Shown here in pieces: positions 1 through 6,882 of a stretch of 16,784 bases of DNA. Below the pieces are notes generated by a model. The model was not told the DNA's origin. It searched no databases and saw nothing but the letters and a program-made list of their open reading frames with translations. The stretch covers positions 502 to 17,285 of the forward strand of contig JABDEF010000025.1 in the NCBI GenBank assembly GCA_013287235.1, read 5' to 3'. A program made the position numbers and the translations under genes. This DNA comes from Gammaproteobacteria bacterium (GTDB lineage: Bacteria > Pseudomonadota > Gammaproteobacteria > DSM-16500). Within the stretch, counting starts at the first letter, position 1, and the number at the start of each line of letters is the position of its first letter.

Positions 1-598
1 GGTGGATCCGTTCCTATCCTTGAAACGATTCATCATATTAAAAATCATTTAGGTGACGAAATACAATCTGTCACAGGTATTTTAAATGGAACCTGTAATT
101 ATGTTTTAGATTTAATTTCACAAGGTAAGTCATTTGAAGAAGCACTGCTTTCAGCGCAAAAAGAAGGATATGCGGAACTTGATCCCAGTTTAGATATTCA
201 AGGAATGGATGCTGCACATAAATTAAAAAATTATTGCACGTACGGCATTTCACAGAGAATTATCAGATTTTTTTGTGGAAGGCATTGAAAATGTTTCTGC
301 AAATGGCATCGTGAAATTGATTGCGCATTGTGAATTAAAAGAAAATTCGCTTCACGCCAGCGTAAAACCCGAAGTGATTCCTTTATCGCATCCATTTGCA
401 ACCATTCAAGGTGCAGATAATTGCGTTATCATCAAAACAAAACAGGGTAAGGATTTTCAACTAAAAGGAAAGGGTGCGGGACGATGGCCAACCGCCATGT
501 CTGTGTATTCCGATATCTTAAATATTTTATCGGAAGTGCCTTTCCAATCGCAAAACGATCATATCTTATTGCAAAATATTCGGGAGGGCGCATTATGA
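1..598 (+). pseudogene. hom: Homoserine dehydrogenase, 3' part, frameshifted in a poly-A run
   Basis: Homoserine dehydrogenase reduces aspartate semialdehyde to homoserine, the branch point to threonine and methionine. Frame 1 (1 to stop at 286-288) reads the family signature GILNGTCNYVL, then GYAELDPSLDIQGMDAAHKL, which carries the conserved acidic and lysine residues of the catalytic domain. After HKLK the frame becomes nonsense (NYCTYGISQ) while frame 2 from about 230 continues the family sequence (IIARTAFHRELSDFFVEGIEN) to the TGA at 596-598. Dropping one A from the run of six at 225-230 restores a continuous protein. The C-terminus ends soon after GKGAGRWPTAMSVYSDI, so there is no C-terminal ACT domain. 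The 5' end lies outside the window. The stop overlaps the next start (ATGA). The identification is secure; whether the frameshift is a real mutation, slippage-tolerated or a sequence error cannot be told here. Confidence 0.88.
582..588 (+). promoter_or_regulatory. Strong ribosome binding site fixing the start at 595
   Basis: GGGAGGG lies six bases before ATG 595 and inside the end of the homoserine dehydrogenase gene. It selects this ATG over the upstream in-frame ATG at 484. Confidence 0.75.
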
Positions 599-1758
599 AC
601 CGTTGGACTGACCTCGTGCATTTTGATCCTTGTCCTGGCGATATTTATCGGGCAAATAGCACACCCATTTATCAAACCGCAACCTTCGCACAAGAATCCA
701 TGGATGCATTTGGTAAATATGATTATTCTCGGAGCGGAAATCCCACGCGAAGTGTGGTGGAAAGTCATGTCGCCAAATTAGAGCACGGTAAATACGGATA
801 TGTTTTTAATAGCGGTATGGCTGCATTAAATACGATTTTTGGTTTACTGAAACCCGGAGATCATATCATTGCAGGCGATGACCTGTATGGCGGAACACAT
901 CGATTATTATCAGAACGTTTAAAGCCACGAGGGGTCGATTTTACTTTAGTGGATACCACAAATATTGTTGAAGTGATTTCTGCATGGAAAAGAGAGACGC
1001 GATTATTATTGATTGAAACGCCATCGAATCCTTTGCAAAAAATAACGGATATTGAAGCACTTTCTCATTTTACCAAAGAAAAAGGATTACTATTTGTTGT
1101 CGATAATACGTTACTTTCTTCTTGGTTACAAAATCCTTTGACGTTAGGTGCAGATATTGTCGTGCATTCTGCAACGAAACACTTGGCAGGACATAGTGAT
1201 ATCACAGCAGGTGTGATTATTTTGAATGATGAGGCAATCGCTCAGAAAATCGCATTTATTCAAAATGCCGAAGGATCAGCCCTCACCCCTTTCGAAAGTT
1301 GGTTATTGATTCGAGGGCTTAAAACATTAGGATTACGTATTGAAAGACAGCAAAGTGTGGCCCACAAAGTCGCACAGTTTTTAAAATCCCACGAATGCGT
1401 CAAAAAAATATATTATCCAGGATTGCCGGATCATCCTGGGCATGATCTTCATCAAAAACAAGCAAAAGGATTTGGCAGCATCATCTCCTTTGTAACAGAT
1501 TCATATGAACATGCGCGTTCTGTGATTGAAAAAACCGAGTTATTCACGATATCTGTGAGTTTTGGTAGTTTAAATAGTTTAATCAGTTTACCCTGCAATA
1601 TGTCGCATGCCTCGAAACGGGGTTGCAAAGAAAGTATTCCGCAGAATTTAATTCGACTTTCTATTGGAATAGAAGATGCAGATGATTTAATTCAGGATTT
1701 AGATCAAGCCCTTCATCAGGATATCCAAAAGAAAAAGATACGTGCTGTGAATCTTTGA
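595..1758 (+). CDS. Cystathionine gamma-synthase/beta-lyase family PLP enzyme
   Basis: This is a cytosolic PLP enzyme of the Cys/Met metabolism family (387 aa, the usual length). Motifs: YDYSRSGNPTR (residues 42-52), DDLYGGTHR, the PLP lysine K195 in SATKHLAGH, and the C-terminal block RLSIGIEDADDLIQDL. The start at ATG 595 is preferred over an in-frame ATG at 484 because GGGAGGG at 582-588 sits six bases upstream, the protein then begins where the family begins, and the longer start would run through the homoserine dehydrogenase gene. Before the substrate-site serine, canonical gamma-synthases have AES-LGG; here it is V321-S322 (ISVSFGSL), which leans towards beta-lyase or another C-S lyase rather than classical MetB. 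The ATGA overlap with the upstream gene implies translational coupling and a role in trans-sulfuration to methionine. The exact reaction is not settled by sequence alone. Confidence 0.92.
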   Translation: MNRWTDLVHFDPCPGDIYRANSTPIYQTATFAQESMDAFGKYDYSRSGNPTRSVVESHVAKLEHGKYGYVFNSGMAALNTIFGLLKPGDHIIAGDDLYGGTHRLLSERLKPRGVDFTLVDTTNIVEVISAWKRETRLLLIETPSNPLQKITDIEALSHFTKEKGLLFVVDNTLLSSWLQNPLTLGADIVVHSATKHLAGHSDITAGVIILNDEAIAQKIAFIQNAEGSALTPFESWLLIRGLKTLGLRIERQQSVAHKVAQFLKSHECVKKIYYPGLPDHPGHDLHQKQAKGFGSIISFVTDSYEHARSVIEKTELFTISVSFGSLNSLISLPCNMSHASKRGCKESIPQNLIRLSIGIEDADDLIQDLDQALHQDIQKKKIRAVNL

Positions 1759-1871
1759 AAAAGAATGCGGTTTATCATCAGACTTTAACAAATGACAAGC
1801 CTTTTAATTATTGATAATATGCAGTAGCCTCATGGCATTACTTATTTTAACTATTATTAGGAAAGTACAAT

Positions 1872-2432
1872 ATGCAATCAGGAACAGAACTAGAAAAAAA
1901 ATTACAAGAAGCTTTAAACAATTTGGATAAATTACCTCAAGACTCAACAACGCTATCACTTATTAGCATGATGACTGTTGCGGTAGGTGCTAGCAAGATA
2001 CTTGCGATTAGGGAAGCTAAAAAAGAAGCTCAAAGAATTCAAGATGAGTTTAATACTTATTTCCTTCTTTCTTTAAAACTATCAGACAAAACTTATCAGA
2101 TAGGCTGCTATCACACAAAAGAATTGGCAAATATGATTCGCCCTATTGTATCTGAAGTATTTGAGAACGAGCCTAGTATTGATTGGTTTGATCTAGTTGT
2201 TCATCCATATAAAGGCAAGATCGTTGAATGTCCGGCAGGTTTACAATTGGAAGAGCCAGGCTATGCTATTACGATGGTTGAAACAAAACTGACTTGTGAC
2301 GTATTGAAAAATTTAACTCAGCATATATCCTCAATCGTAGAACACGCTAGGATACTACAGAAAAACCAAAAAGAAGAAGTACACACCACAGAAGGAGAGA
2401 TGATTGTTATCCGCAAACAATCAATGAAATAA
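1872..2432 (+). CDS. Hypothetical protein, 186 aa
   Basis: I do not recognise this protein. It starts at ATG 1872 with AGGAAA (1859-1864) upstream. Residues 1-20 form a charged, probably helical segment (ELEKKLQEALNNLDKL). Residues 25-42 are mildly hydrophobic (LSLISMMTVAVGASKILA) but short and followed by a long charged helix (REAKKEAQRIQDEF), so a membrane helix is possible but unconvincing. The middle (about 60-130) looks alpha/beta, with strands such as WFDLVVHPY and a mixed KIVECPAGLQLEEPGYAI stretch. The C-terminal 40 residues are again polar and helical, ending in EGEMIVIRKQSMK. No signal peptide and no catalytic motif are visible. It is separated by 113 bases from the metabolic operon and is probably transcribed on its own. 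Its position next to the effector-like genes may be meaningful but proves nothing. Confidence 0.7.
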   Translation: MQSGTELEKKLQEALNNLDKLPQDSTTLSLISMMTVAVGASKILAIREAKKEAQRIQDEFNTYFLLSLKLSDKTYQIGCYHTKELANMIRPIVSEVFENEPSIDWFDLVVHPYKGKIVECPAGLQLEEPGYAITMVETKLTCDVLKNLTQHISSIVEHARILQKNQKEEVHTTEGEMIVIRKQSMK

Positions 2433-2433
2433 T

Positions 2434-2448
2434 TTCCCTTCAAGGGAA
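2434..2448. repeat. Short palindrome after the 186-aa gene
   Basis: TTCCCTT, one base, AAGGGAA directly follows the stop codon at 2430-2432. No T-run follows, so a terminator role is uncertain. Confidence 0.35.
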
Positions 2449-2463
2449 GGAAAGATTGGGGAC

Positions 2464-2492
2464 AAAGCTGGTGTGTGTCGCGCATCAGCTTT
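2464..2492 (+). terminator. Stem-loop, possible terminator of the 186-aa gene
   Basis: AAAGCTGGTGTG (2464-2475) pairs with CGCATCAGCTTT (2481-2492) over 12 positions, two of them G-U in RNA, with a five-base loop. The 3' arm ends in TTT but no longer T-tract follows. It may be an inefficient terminator or simply an RNA structure between two genes. Confidence 0.35.
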
Positions 2493-2556
2493 ACTCAATA
2501 ATTCACTGAAGTTTATTAGATTTAAAATACCTATTAAAAAACCAAAAGGATATTGT

Positions 2557-2863
2557 ATGAATAAAAAAATTCACAGTCTTTTCATTGAAAATTTTTCATC
2601 GTTTAGCAATCTTCAAGAATTTCATCTTTTTAACTATAAACTAAAAGAAGCAGTACACTCGGATGCTGAATTATTATGGAAAGGCATCATTAATGCTGAT
2701 TCTTATCAAGAGATATTGGAAGCTATTTCATTCAGCGACTCTTAGAACTTTTCTGTTGACAGGTAAAGCTCCCTGGGTAGCCGACTCAACTAATTTATTG
2801 GCAATGATACAATCTTTAGATAAAAAGAATGAGCAAAACCCAAAAGTATCTTTAAAGTTTTAG
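2557..2863 (+). pseudogene. Short hypothetical gene, apparently frameshifted
   Basis: ATG 2557 follows AAAAGGA (2544-2550) at a spacing of six and opens a 62-aa reading frame that stops at 2743-2745. An overlapping frame, one base further on, is open from 2645 to the TAG at 2861-2863. Removing one T from TTT at 2726-2728 would join them into about 102 aa, with a smooth junction (LEAI then HSATLRTFLLTGK) and a soluble, helical-looking tail (LLAMIQSLDKKNEQ). I do not recognise the family, so the frameshift is inferred from the good ribosome site on the first frame and protein-like composition of the second, not from homology. The alternative is that only a real 62-aa protein (2557-2745) is made. 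A GTG at 2473 could extend the frame upstream, but it has no ribosome site and lies in the stem-loop. Confidence 0.45.
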
Positions 2864-2978
2864 TAAAATTAAGGGCTGTTTATAAAGGGGTCAGTAGGGT
2901 GGGCGTTGTGCCTGATTATACTAACGTCTAGACCGAATGCTTACGAACATGTTAAGCAATTCATTGAGATTTTATTCC

Positions 2979-3011
2979 TGTAATTTTCGTATGCTGTGTA
3001 CGAAAATTACA
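2979..3011. repeat. Perfect 13-bp inverted repeat with 7-base loop
   Basis: TGTAATTTTCGTA (2979-2991) is followed by TGCTGTG and its exact reverse complement TACGAAAATTACA (2999-3011). No T-run follows, so it is not a typical terminator. It could be an operator for a dimeric regulator or part of a small palindromic mobile sequence. Confidence 0.7.
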
Positions 3012-3071
3012 TTATATAACAGGCTTAGGATTAGCAAGACCGGCGGCAAAGGGCTGTGATTATAAAATTCT

Positions 3072-3098
3072 TTGACTTTAAGGTGCAGTAAATATAAT
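3072..3098 (+). promoter_or_regulatory. Probable sigma-70-type promoter of the vWA/U-box gene
   Basis: TTGACT at 3072-3077 and TATAAT at 3093-3098 are near-consensus -35 and -10 hexamers, but the spacing is 15 bases, shorter than the ideal 17. A second TATAAT overlaps at 3099-3104 (spacing 21). The predicted leader to ATG 3196 is about 90 bases. Confidence 0.45.
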
Positions 3099-3195
3099 TA
3101 TAATATAAAAAAATAGGCCACATGATGAAATTTGTAATAAAACCAGAAAAGCTATAGAATCTAAAAAAACTATAAATCTAATAGGAGTCTATGCC

Positions 3196-6177
3196 ATGTC
3201 AACCACCAGAGAACCCTCTTTTTCATTAAATATTAGCCGTTCTCCTGATCCTGATGTTACTGATGGTATTATTTTACAGCCCATGATCGAATTACCTGAA
3301 GCGCAGAGTGAAGTTAAAAATTCAACGGTCCTTTTTTTGCTTGATACCAGCGGTAGTATGAAAGGCGCAAACATAGATGCGATGAAAAGTGCTGTCACTG
3401 AGATTATTAAAACCCGTTTAAGAGAGAATGATACAATTATTATTCTTGGATTTCATGAAGAAGGATATGATGTTTTTCATGGCAAAAGATCCGCATTAAA
3501 AGAAGAAATTGCTGAATTAAAAGCAGGTGGCGGAACATCATTTATTGCTGCCTTCGGACAAATTGATCCTAATTTGTTTCCCAAAGAAAATAGATCGCTT
3601 ATCTTTTTTTTAACAGATGGCGCATCCATGGATCAAGACCCAGTGGAAAAAGAACCACCAAGAATTATTTCTAAATTAGAAGAAGCATTTCGAAAACAAG
3701 AAAAGCCTTTGCCTGCTATTATTTCAATTGCGGTTGGACAAGACGCTAATGTTGCTCTGACACAGCAATTTGATCGACCCACGCTTCAAGGTTTATATGC
3801 AGCTGATGCTAAAGAAATCGGGGATAAGTTCGATCATGCTTCACATATGATTGGAAAAGACCATTATTCTGTGAGAGTAACGGCGGTATTTTCTGAAAAA
3901 CAAAGCTATTCAAAATATTTAGGTTCTGTCCAAACGGGTGCTAAGTTACAAACAGGTGGGTTTCATGTCTCTTTGGGAATGCTCTCACCTGAAGCGAAAA
4001 TTCAATTTCAATTTACAGTAGGTTCTAATCATTATCAAGCATCGGTCAATTTTCCTGATTTAAAACATGTTAATTACGAAGTAAATGTAATCAATTACTG
4101 TTTTACGCAAGAAATTCAGCGCATTATGAAAAGAAATATTACTAAAGACAAAAAGATCGATCAATTAAAAGAATTAAAAAATCATATTATAAGTATTAAA
4201 TCAAACGTCGATCAATTTACGCTATATCCAACATTCCTAAGCGCTATTGATCAAACCATACAAAGGTTAGTGGGAAACTTTGTTGACATGAATGATGTTA
4301 ATTCTGCCATGACAGGTTTGTCTTATGCTACAGCAACGGGTCTTTTTATTCCTATTGTTAAAAAAATAAAAAATGCTGAGTTTAAAAAGACATTGTTCAA
4401 TCACTTCGATAAAAAAGAATATCAACTATTATCACTGGCTACGATGGGTGAGGATTTATTTCAGTATGTTTCGACAAAGCAATGTATTGCGTGGCAGTTT
4501 GGTTCAAAGTCTCCTATTTTTTTAAATCCTGGAGATAAAAAAATACAAGCATTTTCTAATAAAAAATTTGGAGCAGTTAAGGAAGTAGTTAAGCATGTTT
4601 CTGGCTCGTTTATTCATGAGCGTGATTTAAATAAATGCTATACATTCGATTTTTGTATTGAGAAAAAAGAAGGTAACTCATTAATAAAATCTATCGCATG
4701 TGCTTATCTTGTTGCAGTGAGTATTCATAAAAACCATTTAAAAACAGGGGCTATTCGTATTGGAAGAGGAATAAATGACGATTTTAATCGAGTGCGTTTC
4801 TGGTCTTTATATCAAACAGGTAATCATATTTTTTTATTAGATGCAATGAATAAAGAAGAGTTTTCCTGTGTCGATCTTAGCTCCCCTTATGAAAGCAAAA
4901 AATTAATCGATTATTATCATAGTATAGGTTTAGGGGGAGTATTAAGAGAACTTTTTTATAAATTAAAATATCCCTATCCTGAAAAATATTATGTTAGCTT
5001 TCCCCAAGATCGTCTTGACGTTCTTAGGCAATATGGTGATGATTTGCCTGATCCATTTGTTTGCCCAATTACGCATGATATCATAGGAACACCTGCGAAG
5101 ATGATTGAACATGAATTTCATGCTTACGAAAAAGACGCGCTCAAACAGTGGTTTGGATTGCATTCAACAGATCCTTTATCAAATCTTACCGTATCCGGTA
5201 GAACTGAACCGGCGCCTAAAACTATTCATCAAATGGGGAAAGAGATTCTGCAAAATATCGATGAAACTGAGATTAAAATGTCTACTTTAAGTGATAGCAA
5301 AGGTGAAGTCATGTTTACTTCTGCGACGCATTCTACAATAGTTACTATGCCGTCTAGTCCCAAAGAAACCAAAAGTGTAGAAATTGAACATAAAGAAATT
5401 GAGAATAAAGAAGTTGAGAATAAAGAAGTTGAGTTCAAAACAGTAACATTAAATTTGATCTTTAACGAAAGCAAGGATCTACCTGCTTTAGTATCTAGCG
5501 GTGCAGACGTGACATCTCATTCTTCTAGTACTACTTCTACCACAAGCTTAAGCTCAACACCGGCCACAACGGATGATTTAAAAGAAATAAAACAAACGAC
5601 AGTGCATTTCATGAAGGAGAAAAAAAATCAGCTACTCATACGTTTTAGCAGTCAAGCAGAACGAGATGCTTTTTATCATTGGATGAATGAAGATAAAGCA
5701 TTACAATGTTTAACGGAGGATAAACATTGTTTATTAGTTCGAACACGACCTTCGCTTTCTCATAATGAAAAAAATAAAGTTGCCATTGATTTCGAAAATT
5801 TTGAGAATTTTACTCGATTTATTAAAGGACTTAAAATCACGAGTGATCGTCCATCATGCGAAGTTAATTCTGGTCAAACGAAATCACATTACAATATTTT
5901 AGCACATCATTTCAAAGGGAAATTATTTAGGGGTAGAGATCAAAGTAATACTTTATACTTTGATGCAGATCATCCTTTGTTTCTTGAGCAAAAGCTTGGT
6001 GTTCTTTCCACATTATCTTCTGGTTTCTCTGCGATCTTCAAAAAACCTGCAGAGCCTTCTTTTTGTATGAAATTAGAGGGAGGAGAGATGACTTTGCTAA
6101 CCAAAAATGAATATAAAGCGGAACTACAAAAATCTTCTACGAATGTTTTGAAACAGTCTTCTTGTGATGGACATTAA
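3196..6177 (+). CDS. vWA-U-box protein, probable E3 ubiquitin ligase effector
   Basis: A 993-aa protein; ATG 3196 follows AGGAG (3183-3187). Residues 45-200 form a vWA domain with a complete MIDAS metal site: D50-T-S-G-S54, T114 (GGGTSF) and D141 (FLTDG). Next come a strand-rich segment (about 220-300), a helical segment (about 305-420) and an unrecognised 420-610 region. Residues 615-690 are a U-box: DLPDPFVCPITHDI, then Y644, W652 and P660 (DPLSN). I625 and P660 fit the hydrophobic E2-contact positions of U-boxes; as expected, the zinc ligands of RING domains are lacking. A charged repeat (729-748) and a Ser/Thr-rich linker (766-794) lead to a C-terminal alpha/beta region. No signal peptide or membrane helix is seen. 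Bacteria have no ubiquitin, so by analogy with Legionella U-box effectors (LubX, GobX) it probably acts inside a eukaryotic host, with the vWA domain binding a target. Secretion by Dot/Icm is inference. Confidence 0.87.
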   Translation: MSTTREPSFSLNISRSPDPDVTDGIILQPMIELPEAQSEVKNSTVLFLLDTSGSMKGANIDAMKSAVTEIIKTRLRENDTIIILGFHEEGYDVFHGKRSALKEEIAELKAGGGTSFIAAFGQIDPNLFPKENRSLIFFLTDGASMDQDPVEKEPPRIISKLEEAFRKQEKPLPAIISIAVGQDANVALTQQFDRPTLQGLYAADAKEIGDKFDHASHMIGKDHYSVRVTAVFSEKQSYSKYLGSVQTGAKLQTGGFHVSLGMLSPEAKIQFQFTVGSNHYQASVNFPDLKHVNYEVNVINYCFTQEIQRIMKRNITKDKKIDQLKELKNHIISIKSNVDQFTLYPTFLSAIDQTIQRLVGNFVDMNDVNSAMTGLSYATATGLFIPIVKKIKNAEFKKTLFNHFDKKEYQLLSLATMGEDLFQYVSTKQCIAWQFGSKSPIFLNPGDKKIQAFSNKKFGAVKEVVKHVSGSFIHERDLNKCYTFDFCIEKKEGNSLIKSIACAYLVAVSIHKNHLKTGAIRIGRGINDDFNRVRFWSLYQTGNHIFLLDAMNKEEFSCVDLSSPYESKKLIDYYHSIGLGGVLRELFYKLKYPYPEKYYVSFPQDRLDVLRQYGDDLPDPFVCPITHDIIGTPAKMIEHEFHAYEKDALKQWFGLHSTDPLSNLTVSGRTEPAPKTIHQMGKEILQNIDETEIKMSTLSDSKGEVMFTSATHSTIVTMPSSPKETKSVEIEHKEIENKEVENKEVEFKTVTLNLIFNESKDLPALVSSGADVTSHSSSTTSTTSLSSTPATTDDLKEIKQTTVHFMKEKKNQLLIRFSSQAERDAFYHWMNEDKALQCLTEDKHCLLVRTRPSLSHNEKNKVAIDFENFENFTRFIKGLKITSDRPSCEVNSGQTKSHYNILAHHFKGKLFRGRDQSNTLYFDADHPLFLEQKLGVLSTLSSGFSAIFKKPAEPSFCMKLEGGEMTLLTKNEYKAELQKSSTNVLKQSSCDGH
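5380..5439 (+). repeat. Four tandem 15-bp units in the vWA/U-box gene
   Basis: Four in-frame copies of a unit like GAAGTTGAGAATAAA start at 5380, 5395, 5410 and 5425. They encode a five-residue repeat, E-[IV]-E-x-K (residues 729-748), a highly charged, probably helical linker between the U-box and the C-terminal region. The first three copies differ from their neighbours by one to three bases, which suggests recent expansion by slippage; the last diverges at its Asn codon. Confidence 0.85.
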
Positions 6178-6197
6178 AAGCTTAACTGTTATGGAAA

Positions 6198-6222
6198 CGT
6201 CCCGCGGACAAGCTGCGGAACG
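6198..6222. repeat. Degenerate GC-rich palindrome, partial copy of the 11182 repeat
   Basis: CGTCCCGC, a nine-base loop, then GCGGAACG pair with one mismatch. The left half plus loop (CGTCCCGCGGACAAGC) matches the reverse strand of the perfect palindrome at 11182-11214. It ends just before the DUF188 translation signals and could affect their use. Confidence 0.65.
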
Positions 6223-6230
6223 ATATGAGT

Positions 6231-6245
6231 GGGGGGAACAAATTG
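6231..6245 (+). promoter_or_regulatory. G-run ribosome site and TTG start of the DUF188 gene
   Basis: GGGGGG at 6231-6236 is six bases before TTG 6243-6245. It favours the TTG over ATG 6225, which has only the palindrome upstream. Confidence 0.55.
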
Positions 6246-6695
6246 AAAATCTGGGTTGATGCTGATGCTTGTCCGAAAATCATTAAAGAAATTTTATTTC
6301 GAGCAGCTAATCGCACTAAAATACAGATGGTTTTCGTATCAAATCATGCTATTTTTATTCCATCCTCTCCTTTGATTTCGAGAATTCAAGTGAATTCTGG
6401 ATTTGATGTTGCAGATAATAAAATTGTTCAAAGTGTGCAAGCGGGAGATGTAGTGGTTACCGCTGATATTCCATTAGCCAATGAAGTCATTGAAAAAGGC
6501 GCTATCGCTTTAAATCCAAGAGGCGAGCTTTATTCAAAAACCAATATCAAAGAACGTCTTTCTATCAGAAATTTTAGCACGGACCTTCGTAACAGCGGAA
6601 CAAAAACAGGGGGACCTGCCGCGATTACAAAAAAAGAAATCCAGAGCTTTGCGAATCACTTAGATCGATTGCTTGTGAATGGGGTCAAGTCTTGA
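6243..6695 (+). CDS. yaiI: YaiI/YqxD family protein (DUF188, UPF0178)
   Basis: A small cytosolic protein of the widespread YaiI/YqxD family, whose biochemical role is not established; the conserved aspartates suggest a PIN-like nuclease fold. Family motifs in order are [10 protein letters not shown] at the N-terminus, [31 protein letters not shown] and [11 protein letters not shown]; the length of about 150 aa is normal. I chose TTG 6243 because the family begins at the residue before [10 protein letters not shown] and a run of six G (6231-6236) lies six bases upstream; an in-frame ATG at 6225 would add six residues (MSGGNK) but would place the G-run inside the coding sequence. The last codons and stop lie in the left arm of the inverted repeat at 6681-6731, so the C-terminal GVKS is probably repeat-derived. 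The gene is a housekeeping-type island between two effector-like genes. Confidence 0.92.
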   Translation: MKIWVDADACPKIIKEILFRAANRTKIQMVFVSNHAIFIPSSPLISRIQVNSGFDVADNKIVQSVQAGDVVVTADIPLANEVIEKGAIALNPRGELYSKTNIKERLSIRNFSTDLRNSGTKTGGPAAITKKEIQSFANHLDRLLVNGVKS

Positions 6696-6731
6696 TGTTT
6701 GATAGTATATCAAACATCAAGACTTGACCCC
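6681..6731. repeat. Perfect 24-bp inverted repeat overlapping a stop codon
   Basis: The arms at 6681-6704 and 6708-6731 are exact reverse complements separated by three bases (GTA). The outer ends read GGGGTCAAGTCTTGA and TCAAGACTTGACCCC. The left arm supplies the last codons and the TGA of the DUF188 gene. The outer sequence resembles, from memory, the palindromic ends linked to IS200/REP-associated Y1 transposases, so this may be a small non-autonomous element. No transposase is present and no T-run follows, although such a hairpin would form strongly in RNA. Confidence 0.85.
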
Positions 6732-6882
6732 GACGGACATTTCAATTGAAAAAATTATCTGTTTAATTTGATTTGCTTTTTTTATGGAAATGCATTTTGT
6801 ATTACAGTATCATAACCATCGTTTTGGGTTTTACTATTAAAACTTCTCTGATTAAAAAAAATTTTCATAAAGGAATAATATT

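Larger units (their letters stand above)
2864..3195. other. Gene-free region upstream of the vWA/U-box gene
   Basis: I see no coding sequence in these 332 bases. They hold an imperfect direct repeat (AAGGGCTGT then TTATAAA at 2871-2886 and, with two extra bases, 3049-3066), a perfect 13-bp inverted repeat at 2979-3011, and a likely promoter at 3072-3098. The middle is more GC-rich than the ends. No tRNA or recognisable riboswitch was seen. Confidence 0.6.

Noticed and set aside
484..594. Upstream in-frame ATG giving a 424-aa PLP enzyme
   Set aside because: It would overlap the homoserine dehydrogenase C-terminus by over 100 bases, lacks a ribosome site, and adds residues absent from the family; ATG 595 has a strong site.
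2473..2556. GTG start at 2473 extending the short gene upstream
   Set aside because: It lies within a stem-loop and has no ribosome site, while ATG 2557 has AAAAGGA at the right distance.
2887..2894. GGGGTCAG as an end of the same element as the 6681 palindrome
   Set aside because: Only the first seven bases match and no inverted partner lies nearby; too short to support.
4480..4900. Possible Hint/Vint (intein-like) domain between vWA and U-box, as in some protist vWA proteins
   Set aside because: No N-terminal Cys block followed by T-x-V, and no closing His-Asn pair with a downstream nucleophile, could be found; the single Cys in KQCIAW is not in the right context.
6768..6837. Sigma-70 promoter before the 1428-aa gene
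   Set aside because: Several partial hexamers exist (TTGATT, TATTAC, TACTAT) but no pair has acceptable spacing, so none is called.
6837..6855. Two TTAA blocks before the 1428-aa gene as a PmrA-type effector operator
   Set aside because: Spacing is 15 bases instead of the roughly 11 expected for the PmrA direct repeat, and such blocks are common by chance in AT-rich DNA.
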